Shown here piece by piece: positions 23,963-33,746 of a stretch of DNA of 37,982 nt. This DNA is from a candidate division KSB1 bacterium. GTDB lineage: Bacteria; Zhuqueibacterota; Zhuqueibacteria; Residuimicrobiales; Krinioviventaceae. Under the pieces are notes generated by a model. The model made no database searches. It was not told the DNA's origin and saw only the letters and a program-made list of their open reading frames with translations. The stretch is from NCBI GenBank assembly GCA_034505495.1, contig JAPDQV010000035.1, positions 1 through 37,982 on the forward strand, written 5' to 3'. A program made the position numbers and the translations under genes. Position 1 is the first letter of the stretch. The number at the start of each line of letters is the position of its first letter.

Positions 23963-26344
23963 TCAATATTCGCCGTTTTTAACCTGCCATTCAATTCGTT
24001 CGTTCCGACCGAAGCGCAGATGCAGGCGAAGGATATGCTCATCCATCATTTTAAATGTACAGTCGCCCTGGTCGCGGTGCAGGAAAATTCCGCCTTGTGT
24101 CCACGGGTGCGCCTGCGGCAAATAGATAAAGACGTTGTGCTCCGATCCCGCCGGCGCCGTGCTGACGCCCTGCAGCGCTTGCGCGCTTTCGTCCCAATGA
24201 ACCTTCTCCAGCTCGACGGCCCCCTGCAGAATGTGGCGGTCCGTGCCGATGACCTGCGGCACGCCGCGCTTTTCGTGCAGCGCCAACAGGGTCACGCCGG
24301 TCGGCGGAACGAGGACCGTCAGCTCGCCCTTTACCTCGCCGAAAAACGCCTCGCGCCAAAAGTCGAAAGCCAGGTAGGTTTTATTATTGTCGAGGAAAAG
24401 TCGCTCCATCGGCAACGTATAGCTGCAACAGTCCGTCTCATCGTCGTTGAAAAAGGCGGCGATCGTCCATTCTCCAAAGGGTCGCTTTATCGGCAGCACC
24501 TGGATGCGCGCCGGATCACGGTCGAGCAGGTCTGCCGCCCGCGCCGTCTCGCCGTAAGCCGGCAGCGCTTTTTTGAGGATTTCGAGGCGCGTCGGGTCCA
24601 GATCGGTCAGGCGGTCGCCCGAGATGACGTTGCCCCCGCTAAGGGCAATGATCGTCGCCACCGCCTGCGCCTGGGAATAACTGAGCAGGCCAAGGCAAAG
24701 GTGATCGGCATCGTTGATCCAGGTGCGCTTGTGAAAGTACCATCGTTTGGCGACCGCCGCCGCGCTGCCGGTGGTCGAGACGTACTGCCGCCAGGCGTTC
24801 GACCGAAAGCCGTAGTTTTGATCCAGCTCGATGCGCATGCTGTCGATGAGGCCGACGGTCACCGGTCCCGGACCGCAGTCCTGCAGGTGGCAGTGCGGCC
24901 CCGCTGCTTTGCGCATGATTTCGAACGCGCGGCGATAGGCCATGGCCGGGGAAATCGAGGGGTCGTAATAGCGCTCGGCGCTGAGCAGCGACCAGCCGAC
25001 GAAATCGACCTTGATCATCTCGTAGCCCCAGCGATTGGCGACCGTGTCGAACAGATCGTAAAGCCACTCGGCGGCCTGCGGGTGCGTGATGTCCAGGCAA
25101 TAGCGTCGCGGATTCTCGCTGCGCGCCCAATCCGAGTCTTCGCTCGGCCAGGGGCCCACCCGCTTCAGGCGACCGTCCGGGTGCCGCAGCAGCCAATCGG
25201 GGTGCTTTTGAAACACCTCGGTCGGCTCCGAAATGACAAAAGGCGCAATCCACAAGCCCGGTTTAAGCCCGAACGCGCGGATACGGTCCGCCGTCCACTT
25301 CATGCCGTTCGGAAAGCGTTCGTTGCCCTCCCACTCGCCGTGCCAACGCTGATACCCTTCGTCGATTTGAATGTACTCGAGTCCGAACGGTTTGAGAACC
25401 CGCGCAGCAAATTCGGCGTTGCGCAGCACTTCTTCTTCCGACACCTGCTCGAACGTATAGAACCAGCTGCACCAGCCGTGAACAGTCGATTCGAAGCGCG
25501 CCGAGTTCAGTCTGCCCATCCAGGCGGCAAAACTTTCCAGCGCCGCATACGGATTTTGTCCGATCAGGAATGCGAACGGTTCGGATAGAATCTCCCCGCC
25601 CGGCGGCAGCACAAACCCATCGGCAAGGGTCGAATCGGCAATAAGTGAAAGCGCACTTCCCTGCTTTTCGACCCGCACTTTGCCCAGCGCCGACTGATTG
25701 CGCCAATAACCGCATACCAGCCCTTCGCGCCTGTAATCATCGAACAAGCCGAGATTCCACCAACTGACGATCGGTTCCTCGACGCTCTTCAGATCGATCA
25801 GGCTGCCGGGATCGCTGTACATCTGCCCGTTGGTCAAAATCCTGCTTACCGGCCAATGCAGGCCGCCGCTTTCCTCCCCTGCCGCCAACGGCGAGAGCCG
25901 CTTGAGGATCATGGGTTTGCCGGAGACGTTGCGGCAACCCGCCTCGATAGCCGCCGCCGCAAGGCCGCGGTAGAGCGTCAGGTGCAGCCGAAAATCGAGC
26001 CGATGCGCGGCGTCCGCGGCCTTTACCACAATACGGCGGCCGGCGCCGACGGCATCGCGGACCTGCTCGATTCCAACGCTGAAGCGATAGTCGGCCGCGC
26101 TCATCATGCGCAGACCGTCGGCGGTTTCCGCCTGCACGACGGCGCGGGTTAGCAGCGGTACACCGCCGCGATCAATATCAAAGGTTCCGGTAGCGGGGGC
26201 GAAACGAACGCGGAAAAATTCGTTTTCGATGACCGCGCTTTTTCGAGGCGATGCGTCCAGCGTTCCGCCGATAGGCAACAGCGCGCCGCTCAACGCCAGG
26301 CTGCGGCAAAATTCGCGGCGGTTGATTTCATTACGTCTTTTCAT
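23963..26344 (-). CDS. Tat-exported GH36-type alpha-galactosidase
   Basis: A 793-aa exported glycosidase expected to release alpha-1,6-linked galactose. A Tat signal (INRREFCRSLALSGALLPIGG) opens the protein. A beta-supersandwich N-domain (about 35-290) leads into the (beta/alpha)8 barrel, with YIQIDEGYQRW, FGLKPGLWIAPF and the nucleophile D447 in MIKVDFVGW. DCGPGP and the SMRIELDQNYG stretch follow; the latter probably holds the acid/base Asp. The C-terminal part is a beta-sandwich (LFLDNNKTYLAFDFW, VLVPPTGVTLLALH). Tat export of a cofactor-free hydrolase is unusual and suggests cytoplasmic folding. The gene is 53 bp downstream of another GH36-type gene. GH36 members can also be N-acetylgalactosaminidases or raffinose-type enzymes. 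Confidence 0.88.
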   Translation of the reverse strand: MKRRNEINRREFCRSLALSGALLPIGGTLDASPRKSAVIENEFFRVRFAPATGTFDIDRGGVPLLTRAVVQAETADGLRMMSAADYRFSVGIEQVRDAVGAGRRIVVKAADAAHRLDFRLHLTLYRGLAAAAIEAGCRNVSGKPMILKRLSPLAAGEESGGLHWPVSRILTNGQMYSDPGSLIDLKSVEEPIVSWWNLGLFDDYRREGLVCGYWRNQSALGKVRVEKQGSALSLIADSTLADGFVLPPGGEILSEPFAFLIGQNPYAALESFAAWMGRLNSARFESTVHGWCSWFYTFEQVSEEEVLRNAEFAARVLKPFGLEYIQIDEGYQRWHGEWEGNERFPNGMKWTADRIRAFGLKPGLWIAPFVISEPTEVFQKHPDWLLRHPDGRLKRVGPWPSEDSDWARSENPRRYCLDITHPQAAEWLYDLFDTVANRWGYEMIKVDFVGWSLLSAERYYDPSISPAMAYRRAFEIMRKAAGPHCHLQDCGPGPVTVGLIDSMRIELDQNYGFRSNAWRQYVSTTGSAAAVAKRWYFHKRTWINDADHLCLGLLSYSQAQAVATIIALSGGNVISGDRLTDLDPTRLEILKKALPAYGETARAADLLDRDPARIQVLPIKRPFGEWTIAAFFNDDETDCCSYTLPMERLFLDNNKTYLAFDFWREAFFGEVKGELTVLVPPTGVTLLALHEKRGVPQVIGTDRHILQGAVELEKVHWDESAQALQGVSTAPAGSEHNVFIYLPQAHPWTQGGIFLHRDQGDCTFKMMDEHILRLHLRFGRNERIEWQVKNGEY

Positions 26345-26397
26345 CGCCCCTTCTTTTGCATTCTTAATGGTCGACAGCCCGCAGCTCTGTCGGTCCG

Positions 26398-28539
26398 TTA
26401 CTCTTTAGCGCCGAAAAAGATGATCTTGGCCTCAGGCCCGCGGCATTCAGCTTCGATGATCGCCCGTCCCTTGTGGTCGAACGTCACCTTGACGCCTTCA
26501 TTGTGCCACACCTCGCGTGCGACCGCATTGGCGGTGACATAGCGAAACGTTCCGCCGAAATGAGCGTCCTCCAATTTCACCCACGGGTTTTTATAGTTGA
26601 AGAACAGCACCACTGCGCCTCTGCCGTTGGCGGGATTGATCTTTTCGTGGATCTCGGGCACGCCGCCGATCGAACCGGTCCGCACCGGCGAAGCCAAAGC
26701 CATGTCTTCGCGCACCTGCTTGTAAAGTTCCAGCACTTTATGAAAAGTCGCCACCCCGGCTTCGGAGACCTTTGGCAGATCGCCCCAAATGCCGTTTTGA
26801 CCCAGAATGAGCGAGCCGAGGTTGAGATACTGCGAACGCAGAGGGTCGTCGGGCAAATAGTGGGTCAAAAACAGCACCGAGGGAATCCACTTGTCATAGA
26901 CCAGCGGCGCTCGACAGACGCGCGCCCGCGCCGGGCCGGGAAACACAAATACATTGGCTCCCATGCCTCCGCCCGGGGCAAACAGCGTATCGTCGAACGA
27001 CACATAGTAGGGGCCGTTGTTCATAATAAAATATTTTCCGGCGGCCAAGAATTCCAACCCGAAGGCGCGTTCCCCTTCGGTCACATCGAAATCGACAATG
27101 GCCTCAGGGCAGGCGGCGCACAGCTTGTCGACGATTTTTTTCATGTATCGGCTGAGCAGAAACGAGTACGCCTCGCCGCGCTCCTGCGGTGAAACCGAGG
27201 CGTCGCCGTGAAAGTGGTTGGGATCGTTGCAGCCGTATTGACCGATGGCATCCCACTTGAAATAGGTGACCCCCAGCTCTTTGGAAAGGCGAATCAGTTC
27301 ATCGGCATAGGCGTCGGCAAACTTGCTCACCAGACACATCGGATAGCTCTCTTCCGTTTCCCAGATAGAATAAGGTCCTTGGGGGTTGCCGTCCCAAGTG
27401 ATTTTGCAGTCCGGATGCTTCTGCAGGATCGTACTGGATACTGCGGCGGTGTTGTTAAACCAGAGGCCGAGCTTCATGCCGTAGCCGTCGAGTTTGGCTT
27501 TGACGGTGCGCAGCGAGTCGGGAAAGCGCGCAAGCGAGACTTGCCAGTCGCCGGTCTTTTGATACCAGCCGGTGTCGATGACGAACACTTCGATGCCCAT
27601 GCGGTGCGCGACTTCGATCTCCTGCAGCATCCGCTCAAGGTTCATCGAATCGAGGTAAGGTTTGCCGTTCCAACAATAGTTGCGCTCTTGATAATTCCAA
27701 GTGTTGTAGAAAATATAGGGCTTGCGGCTGGTTAGATTCGGGCTGAAATACTTGAGAACATGGAGGCGAAACTGCGATGCCATTGCTTCCTTGCCGCCTT
27801 TTACGGCTGCAGCCTCCATCCACAGCGTCTCATAGCCTTCGACCAACGGATAGCGCGACCAATAGTTGCCCTTGACCGCCTTCAGACCGACCTGTCGATT
27901 GGGCGACAGCTGAAAGCCGAGATAGCGGTCGGGCAGTTGGCTGCCGTGCTCATAGGCGAGCAGTAAAGTGTGCCGTCCGTCGCCGCCGATCAGAATCGGG
28001 CCGTCGAGCATCAACGCATTCTCGAAAAATCGGTCCTCCACCGGACGCTCGGCCGGCAGATAGCAGTGCACGAGCTCGTCGTACTCGCTCAACCTCACCT
28101 CGAAAACTTTGGGCAGGGACGCGAATGAAGTGACAAAATAAGTTAAATTTTCACCGGAATTTTTGGTCAAAAACCGCGGCGAACTGGCGGTCAGTCGATA
28201 GCAGAACCGCACCACCGGATTGTCGGGTGAAAGGCGAACGATCCATTCGAGCTTCAACTCGGCGTCGCCCGCAACCGGCCCGGAAACGGTGTATTCGGTG
28301 ACGCCGTTGAACAACGGCTTGCTCTGCACCTGAAAAATCTGCCAGCGCAGCGCCGTCGCCTTGCCGTCGATTTCACACACCGGCGGCGCGATGGTAAAGG
28401 AAAAACGCTCTCCCTTTAACTCGTAGCGCCACAGAGCCGACGGCGAGTTGATCACCTTGATTTGCGCCGCCTCATTTTCGATCTTGGGCTGAGCCCAAAG
28501 CATGGAAATGAATAGCAATACAAGCAGTGGTCTAATCAT
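26398..28539 (-). CDS. Secreted GH36/GH27-like alpha-galactosidase (melibiase)
   Basis: A 713-aa exported enzyme. I start it at ATG 28539, which has a strong GGAGGAG site and begins a signal peptide (MIRPLLVLLFISMLWA); the frame stays open for 15 codons upstream. After a beta-sandwich domain comes the barrel: YIFYNTWNYQERNYCW, VFVIDTGWYQKTGDW, GMKLGLWFNNTA, and the nucleophile D430 in TYFKWDAIGQYG. The candidate acid/base region is IVDFDVTEGERAFG. The C-terminal sandwich contains AVVLFFNYKNPWVKL. It differs clearly from the neighbouring GH36 protein, so the pair probably have different linkage or chain-length preferences. It is the first gene of the pair. Together with GalK and a sugar symporter upstream on the same strand it points to use of galactosides. 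Confidence 0.85.
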   Translation of the reverse strand: MIRPLLVLLFISMLWAQPKIENEAAQIKVINSPSALWRYELKGERFSFTIAPPVCEIDGKATALRWQIFQVQSKPLFNGVTEYTVSGPVAGDAELKLEWIVRLSPDNPVVRFCYRLTASSPRFLTKNSGENLTYFVTSFASLPKVFEVRLSEYDELVHCYLPAERPVEDRFFENALMLDGPILIGGDGRHTLLLAYEHGSQLPDRYLGFQLSPNRQVGLKAVKGNYWSRYPLVEGYETLWMEAAAVKGGKEAMASQFRLHVLKYFSPNLTSRKPYIFYNTWNYQERNYCWNGKPYLDSMNLERMLQEIEVAHRMGIEVFVIDTGWYQKTGDWQVSLARFPDSLRTVKAKLDGYGMKLGLWFNNTAAVSSTILQKHPDCKITWDGNPQGPYSIWETEESYPMCLVSKFADAYADELIRLSKELGVTYFKWDAIGQYGCNDPNHFHGDASVSPQERGEAYSFLLSRYMKKIVDKLCAACPEAIVDFDVTEGERAFGLEFLAAGKYFIMNNGPYYVSFDDTLFAPGGGMGANVFVFPGPARARVCRAPLVYDKWIPSVLFLTHYLPDDPLRSQYLNLGSLILGQNGIWGDLPKVSEAGVATFHKVLELYKQVREDMALASPVRTGSIGGVPEIHEKINPANGRGAVVLFFNYKNPWVKLEDAHFGGTFRYVTANAVAREVWHNEGVKVTFDHKGRAIIEAECRGPEAKIIFFGAKE

Positions 28540-28559
28540 GTCGATCTCCTCCGATATAA

Positions 28560-29223
28560 AAAAACACGCTTTATCGAAAGGCAATTTACAAATATTTTAT
28601 TATCCGACAAGGTTAATTGCGCTGAAAATTTCGGTTTTATTTTCAAAAAAAGCCGAGCCGCAGTCGCCTGCCGTTCCTCATGAAAAATTCTTAAAAGCGA
28701 CATAACCGCCGAATGTATCTCTGGTTTGCCAGGCAGGTGTTTGGTTATAGGGCGAAATTTCCGCTGCGTCGAACAATATCGGGGCTTTGTTGAATTGCGG
28801 CAAAGATAGACTCAGGGTCTGGAAGCAGAGGGGCAAGTGCGCCGGAGAGGTTTGAACTTAAAAGATTGATCGCCGGCAATCGGCCCGACCAGGCTTGGGA
28901 ATGTTTATACGACTGAGCGCAGTAGCCCCCGCTTGTTATTGAATAAAAACACAATCGCGGTCTTGCTCATTCATGCCTCGTTTTTTCGACTATGCTGATG
29001 AATTGCCGCAATCAGGCTGCGATCTATACACTTTTTGCAGAGCTTCCCATCGGCATCAAGGTCAATTGCGGAAAAAGCCTTTGTAAGTGATAAATTGTGT
29101 GAAAAAGGTGCTGCCGCCGCCGCTTGAATGGATGAAAAAGGGTAAAGTTTGAGGAAGATGAACCTACAAGTTCCTCACCATTAGCTGTTGCAGGGATGCC
29201 TTTTTTCCACTCCGCCGTTTTTC
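28560..29223. other. Non-coding gap upstream of the alpha-galactosidase genes
   Basis: The promoter of the alpha-galactosidase pair should lie here, near the AT-rich stretch 28580-28660. A 69-codon open frame on the minus strand (28954-28745, ending PDIVRRSGNFAL) has no ribosome site and is not recognised; a relic is possible. GAATTGCGGCAA-type words occur in both orientations (near 28793 and 28999). I see no RNA gene. Confidence 0.4.
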
Positions 29224-29264
29224 AAAAAAAGAACGCCCTGAAAAAGCGTATTTTTCAGGGCGTT
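29224..29264 (-). terminator. Rho-independent terminator of the symporter-galK operon
   Basis: AACGCCCTGAAAAA (29232-29245) and TTTTTCAGGGCGTT (29251-29264) form a perfect 14-bp stem with a 5-nt loop. Read on the minus strand it ends in a run of seven T's (29230-29224). It begins about 34 bp after the galactokinase stop. Confidence 0.94.
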
Positions 29265-29297
29265 TTCGGCAAATTTCAAAAAGGCAATTACTGCAGC

Positions 29298-30446
29298 TCA
29301 ATCGACGACTTCATAAGCGCCTTTGGCAGGCGTCGAAATGATCATTTCCGGCTTGAGGTGGATGCGTTTTTCGTATTCGCTTGCGACTTTTTCGAGAAAG
29401 CTGTCCACGTATTGGTTTTCGACCAGATTAACGGTGCAGCCGCCGAAGCCGCCGCCGGTCATTCTGGCGCCCAGCACGCCCTTTTGCGCCCGCGCAATGT
29501 CGACCATCAGATCCAATTCCGAACAGCTCACCTCATAGTCGTCGCGCAGGCTGTCATGCGACTCGTTCATCAGGCGGCCGAACGTCTTTAAATCTCCCTG
29601 CTGCAGAGCCTCATAAGCCGCAGCGGTGCGTTCATTTTCGCTGATCACGTGCCGGCATCTCTTGGCCGTCTCTTCCGGCAGATCAGCTTCGACCTGCCTA
29701 AACTGATCGCTGGTCACATCGCGCAGCGCTTTGATGCCGGGAAAAGTCTTGCTTATCAGCCGGACTCCCTCCTCGCACTGCGCCCGGCGCTTGTTGTATT
29801 CGGAGACGCCGAGCTCGTGCTTGATCATGGTGTTACAGATCACCACCTGCACCTTTTCGGAGGGCAAAGGCGCCGGTTTATGCTCGAGCGTTCGGCAATC
29901 GATAAAGAGCGCATGATTGGGCTGAGCAAACAAGGAAATGAACTGATCCATGATGCCGCAGTTCATGCCGACGAACTGATTTTCTGCCTTTTGCCCCAAC
30001 AAGGCGAGACGTACGGGATCCATCTCGGCTCCCACCGTGCTGAGGAGCGCCAGTCCGGAAGAAATCTCCAGCGCCGCGGACGAGCTCAATCCGGCGCCCA
30101 CCGGCACGTTGCTTTCGATGAGAATCGAGGCGCCGGAAAGCCGAATTCCCTCCTCTTCCAGCGCCCAAGCCACACCGGCCACGTAATCGCTCCAGTGCGA
30201 TCGCCGCTTAAGATTATCCAAATCGACGGCGATGAGCTCGTTCATGTTTTCGGAGCGGATATAGAGCTTGCGGTCTTCGGTCGGTGCCGCCGCGGCCCAA
30301 GTATAATAGCCGATGGCCATGGGAAAAACAAATCCGTCGTTATAGTCTGTGTGTTCGCCGATCAGATTGACGCGCCCGGGAGCGGCGAAAACCCGCGGAG
30401 TATCGTTGAAATGCGCCTGAAATTTTTTGAGTATGATGTTCTTCAT
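29298..30446 (-). CDS. galK: Galactokinase
   Basis: A 382-aa GHMP-family kinase that converts galactose and ATP to galactose-1-phosphate, the first step of the Leloir pathway. The galactokinase signature is clear: APGRVNLIGEHTDYNDGFV near residues 19-37, the ATP-binding VPVGAGLSSSAALE and the C-terminal MTGGGFGGCTVNLV. I use ATG 30446, with AGGCGGTGA upstream; an in-frame GTG at 30455 overlaps that site. Only 22 bp separate it from the upstream symporter gene, so the two form an operon that imports and phosphorylates galactose. galT, galE and galM are not in the window. The DUF4380-like gene at 35039 has a mutarotase-like fold but is exported and not a GalM substitute. Confidence 0.96.
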   Translation of the reverse strand: MKNIILKKFQAHFNDTPRVFAAPGRVNLIGEHTDYNDGFVFPMAIGYYTWAAAAPTEDRKLYIRSENMNELIAVDLDNLKRRSHWSDYVAGVAWALEEEGIRLSGASILIESNVPVGAGLSSSAALEISSGLALLSTVGAEMDPVRLALLGQKAENQFVGMNCGIMDQFISLFAQPNHALFIDCRTLEHKPAPLPSEKVQVVICNTMIKHELGVSEYNKRRAQCEEGVRLISKTFPGIKALRDVTSDQFRQVEADLPEETAKRCRHVISENERTAAAYEALQQGDLKTFGRLMNESHDSLRDDYEVSCSELDLMVDIARAQKGVLGARMTGGGFGGCTVNLVENQYVDSFLEKVASEYEKRIHLKPEMIISTPAKGAYEVVD

Positions 30447-30468
30447 ATTGCTCACCGCCTACTGCCTT

Positions 30469-32511
30469 TTACCGTGCAAACACCAGAGGACTGAATAGGA
30501 GATAAAGAATGAGCGTCAGAACGATCACCGCGGCACCCGCCACCGGTGCATATTTCGACGGCGTCAAATCGATTTCGGACTTGGTCTCGAAACGAATAGG
30601 CTCTTTGAGCGGCTTGACCAGGGTGATCACACCCATAATGGCCAGGCAGAGCGCAAAACAGATGGCCATGCGGTTGAGGAATTGAATCTGCGGCGCAAAC
30701 AGCTTGAGCCCGCCGTAAACCACCATATTGGTAATCAATCCGACCACTCCCGCAACGGCCGGCGCGCGTCGGAACAGCAGACCGAACACGAAAACCGCCA
30801 AAATGCCGGGGGAAATGAATCCTTGACCTTCCTGGATAATGGTAAAGATGCTGTTGCTGATCTTGGGATTGCCCAGCTGCGGCGCCAAGGTGACGGCAAT
30901 CAAGGTAAAGACGACCACGCAAATGCGGCCGAGCATCACAATGGTTTTTTGTCCGGCATGGGGAGAGAGAAATTTCTTGAATACGTCCATCGTAAAGATG
31001 GTCGAGGCGGCGTTCAGCATGGCCGCCAGCGAGCTGACGACCGCTCCCAGCAGGGCGGCAATGACAAAGCCGAAAAGACCCACGCCGCGGGGCAGGACTT
31101 TGCCGAGGAGATGCGCCATCGCCGTGTCGTATTTGTAGGCGATGAGTTTTTCGGCCGGGAGAAGAGCGGGCGATTTATCGCTTGCGGCCTTGACTTTGTC
31201 GTTAAAAGCCTGCAGTTCGGCATAAAAGGCCGGATAAAGCGAAGGAAACGCCTTGTCGTCGCTGTCGAACAACGAGTTGGGTTCCGCCTTTGCCTTTTCG
31301 AAAGCCGAGCGCTCGATCGGCAGCACGTTGTTCAAATTGTTCAGACGGCTGCGCAGGGCGCGAATCGCCGCGTCGTTTTCGTAAACGGCAAGCAAAAAGC
31401 CTTCCCCGTTCCAGCTGGAAACCGTTTCGTCCGAAGGAGATTCGGCCACGGTTACGAACTGCGTCTGCGGGTTGGCCTTGACGTATTTGGCCAAAACCGC
31501 GGCATTGTCGGCAATCGCCTCTTTTTTCATATCGGAAGCAAACAAATTAAAGGCAATGATGCCGGGGATGACGATGACAAAGGGGATCAACAGCTTTAAA
31601 AAAGCGGCAAAAACAATTCCGCGCTGACCCTGAGCCAGCGACTTGGAACCGAGCGTGCGCTGGGTGATGTACTGATTGAGTCCCCAATAGTAAAAGTTCG
31701 GAATCCACAGGCCGAGCAGCAGCGCCGTCCACGGGAGAACTTTGTCGGTTTTCGGCAGAAACATGTTCATGCGCACGGAATTGAGTTCCCAAAAGCGGCT
31801 GAAGGCTCCTTGTCCGGGGCTCATCTCTTTTATTGCCACGGCGCCGGTGTTGACGTCGAGAATCTGCGCCGCTTCCTGCACGCGCCCGAGCTTGATGAAT
31901 GCAAAGATCATGATCACCGCGCCGCCGAGGATCAGCGCGCTGCCCTGAATCAAATCGGCCCAGGCGCAGGCCTTTAGGCCGCCGGCCGCTACGTAGATCA
32001 TGGCGATCAGACCGATGATCATGGCTCCGCCGGCCAGGGAAATGGGAAATTGCGTGTCCGCGGTGATGGTGCGGATGGTCAGGGCGCCCGAATAGGTCAC
32101 CGAACCGAGCAGCAGCATGTAAATGAACAGCGTCGCCACGGCCATAATGGTGCGCGCCGCCGCATTGTAGCGCACCTCGAGGAATTCGGGAATGGTGTAA
32201 ATTCCGGCGCGTAAAAAGTACGGCAAAAAGGTAAAGGCAATGATCACCAGCGTGACGGCGGCCATCCATTCATAGCTGGCGATGGCTAGACCGACATGAC
32301 TGGCGGCGTTGCCGCTCATACCGACAAACTGCTCGGTGGAAATATTGGCGGCAATCAACGAAAAACCGATCAGCCACCACATGAGGCTCTTGCCGGCCAA
32401 AAAGTAGTCTTGATCGCTCGCACCGGCCTTTTTGCTTTTCGTCATGCCGACGGTGATGACGGTCACGACAAAGCCGATGAATACGATAATGTCCCAGATT
32501 CCGAACTGCAT
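30469..32511 (-). CDS. SSS-family sodium/sugar symporter with a large extra loop domain
   Basis: A 680-aa inner-membrane transporter of the solute:sodium symporter family (SGLT type). The N-terminal part shows AGKSLMWWLIGFSLIAANISTEQFVGMSG and FLPYFLRAGIYTIPEFLEVRYN-type segments (read as separate helices), and the Na2-site helix AVVSSLAAMLNAAST is present. Bacterial SGLT relatives are usually about 500-560 aa. Here some 140 mostly polar residues (about 330-470, from MKKEAIADN to HLLGKVLPR) are inserted between two core helices, in a loop expected outside the membrane. Co-transcription with galK suggests galactose as a substrate, and an AGGAG site precedes the ATG. The loop may be a binding or docking domain. 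It contains no motif that I recognise. Confidence 0.9.
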   Translation of the reverse strand: MQFGIWDIIVFIGFVVTVITVGMTKSKKAGASDQDYFLAGKSLMWWLIGFSLIAANISTEQFVGMSGNAASHVGLAIASYEWMAAVTLVIIAFTFLPYFLRAGIYTIPEFLEVRYNAAARTIMAVATLFIYMLLLGSVTYSGALTIRTITADTQFPISLAGGAMIIGLIAMIYVAAGGLKACAWADLIQGSALILGGAVIMIFAFIKLGRVQEAAQILDVNTGAVAIKEMSPGQGAFSRFWELNSVRMNMFLPKTDKVLPWTALLLGLWIPNFYYWGLNQYITQRTLGSKSLAQGQRGIVFAAFLKLLIPFVIVIPGIIAFNLFASDMKKEAIADNAAVLAKYVKANPQTQFVTVAESPSDETVSSWNGEGFLLAVYENDAAIRALRSRLNNLNNVLPIERSAFEKAKAEPNSLFDSDDKAFPSLYPAFYAELQAFNDKVKAASDKSPALLPAEKLIAYKYDTAMAHLLGKVLPRGVGLFGFVIAALLGAVVSSLAAMLNAASTIFTMDVFKKFLSPHAGQKTIVMLGRICVVVFTLIAVTLAPQLGNPKISNSIFTIIQEGQGFISPGILAVFVFGLLFRRAPAVAGVVGLITNMVVYGGLKLFAPQIQFLNRMAICFALCLAIMGVITLVKPLKEPIRFETKSEIDLTPSKYAPVAGAAVIVLTLILYLLFSPLVFAR

Positions 32512-32526
32512 GTTCGCTTCTCCTAA

Positions 32527-33033
32527 TTAACCCAATACGCCGCTCGAAGCTTGCTCGAGAATTTCAGCCGACCTTGAAACGCAAACGGAACATTTTCGAC
32601 GGCCAACCGCCCCAATTTTTGCCGCCGAAATTAATGCCTGGAATTTAAGAAAAATTCCTTACCAGTCAAGCGACAATTCACGCAAAAACAGCGATTCCGA
32701 AAAAATCAGCCGGTAGTGCACTCCAAAGCCCGTCTATAGCGTTCTGCATTGGGGTTGGAGCGGGACTGGGCGGCATCTGCTGCCGCTCGGCTCTCTGCTT
32801 CCAATCAGTGTTCCTCATGCAGGCAAAGCGCGGCGGCAATTGCCCTCTCGGCTGTTACGACTCAAGGGCAGCCTGCCCTTGCGCCTTCTTTCGGGCTTGG
32901 CGGGCACGGCTTAACATGCACATAACGTCAACCGCTGTAATCGGTTACGCAAGAACGCCTGCAGCAAGAAAACAGCATTTTCCAGGCCGATGATTTTGAA
33001 TTGCTCCCACGCCTCAAACGAGGGGGCGAAAAT
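32527..33033. other. Non-coding gap between the aldolase and symporter genes
   Basis: Both flanking genes are on the minus strand, so this should hold the end of the aldolase transcript and the promoter of the symporter operon. Short open frames (for example 32808-32993 on the plus strand) have no ribosome site or recognisable product. I see no clear terminator after the aldolase stop. The 32780-32920 part has a GC-rich, slightly repetitive look (GGCAGCCTGCCC near 32870). Confidence 0.4.
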
Positions 33034-33723
33034 TTAACTCTTACCGCCGGCCTCTGCCGTGCGAAACTCGCGAATCCACCCAAGACAGTCGCGCACCTTT
33101 TCAGTGAGAAACGCGAAATCGCCGGCGAGAACCTCTTTGGTCACCAGGTTGCCGCCGATGCCGACGGCGCAGACGCCGGCCTTGAACCATTTTTTGATGC
33201 TCTCCTCGGTGGCCTCCACGCCGCCGGTCGGCATCATTCGCGACCAGGGCATGGGCCCCAGCACGCTTTTGACGAAATCCGGTCCGCCCACCGCTGCGCC
33301 CGGGAAAACCTTGACCACCTCCACACCCCACTCTTCGGCGCGGCTGATTTCCGTAGCGCTGCCGACTCCGGGGATATAGGCGACCTTGCGGCGATTGCAC
33401 AGGCGGACCGTCCCCTCGTCGAAAATCGGCGCCACAATAAAGTCGGCGCCGGCGGCAATGTACATGGCAGCCGTCGGCGCGTCGAGCACCGAGCCGACTC
33501 CGACAAAAAGCTGCGGCAGTTCGGCGCGACAATAGGCAAGCAAATCTTTAAAAACATCATGAGCGCCGGGGCCGCGATGGGTAAACTCGAGCAGCCGGAC
33601 GCCCCCGGCGGCCGCCGCAGCCGCAACACGCTTGGCCGTCGCCGCATCCGGCGTGTAGAACAACGGCACCAGACCGTCTTCCAATAGGGTCAGGTAAAAG
33701 TCCAATCGACTTTTTTGAGCCAT
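33034..33723 (-). CDS. KDPG/KHG-type aldolase (Eda-like)
   Basis: A 229-aa class I aldolase expected to split 2-keto-3-deoxy-6-phosphogluconate (or the galactonate analogue) into pyruvate and an aldehyde phosphate. The Schiff-base lysine is K138 in VVKVFPG; E46 and R50 in LLEFTHRG match the catalytic Glu and phosphate-binding Arg of Eda, and MPTGGV is the usual phosphate loop. ATG 33723 is preceded by GAGGGAG; a longer frame adds MQRGRS without support. It is transcribed divergently from the DUF362 gene and alone, well separated from the symporter. The KDPGal aldolase reaction would fit a galactose locus, but sequence cannot separate the isomers. Confidence 0.88.
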   Translation of the reverse strand: MAQKSRLDFYLTLLEDGLVPLFYTPDAATAKRVAAAAAAGGVRLLEFTHRGPGAHDVFKDLLAYCRAELPQLFVGVGSVLDAPTAAMYIAAGADFIVAPIFDEGTVRLCNRRKVAYIPGVGSATEISRAEEWGVEVVKVFPGAAVGGPDFVKSVLGPMPWSRMMPTGGVEATEESIKKWFKAGVCAVGIGGNLVTKEVLAGDFAFLTEKVRDCLGWIREFRTAEAGGKS

Positions 33724-33746
33724 AGATCTCCCTCTCTGCAATGATC

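Noticed and set aside
28745..28954. 69-codon minus-strand frame ending PDIVRRSGNFAL
   Set aside because: No ribosome site, no recognised family, and the surrounding sequence is non-coding. It was kept only as a possible relic in the gap entry.
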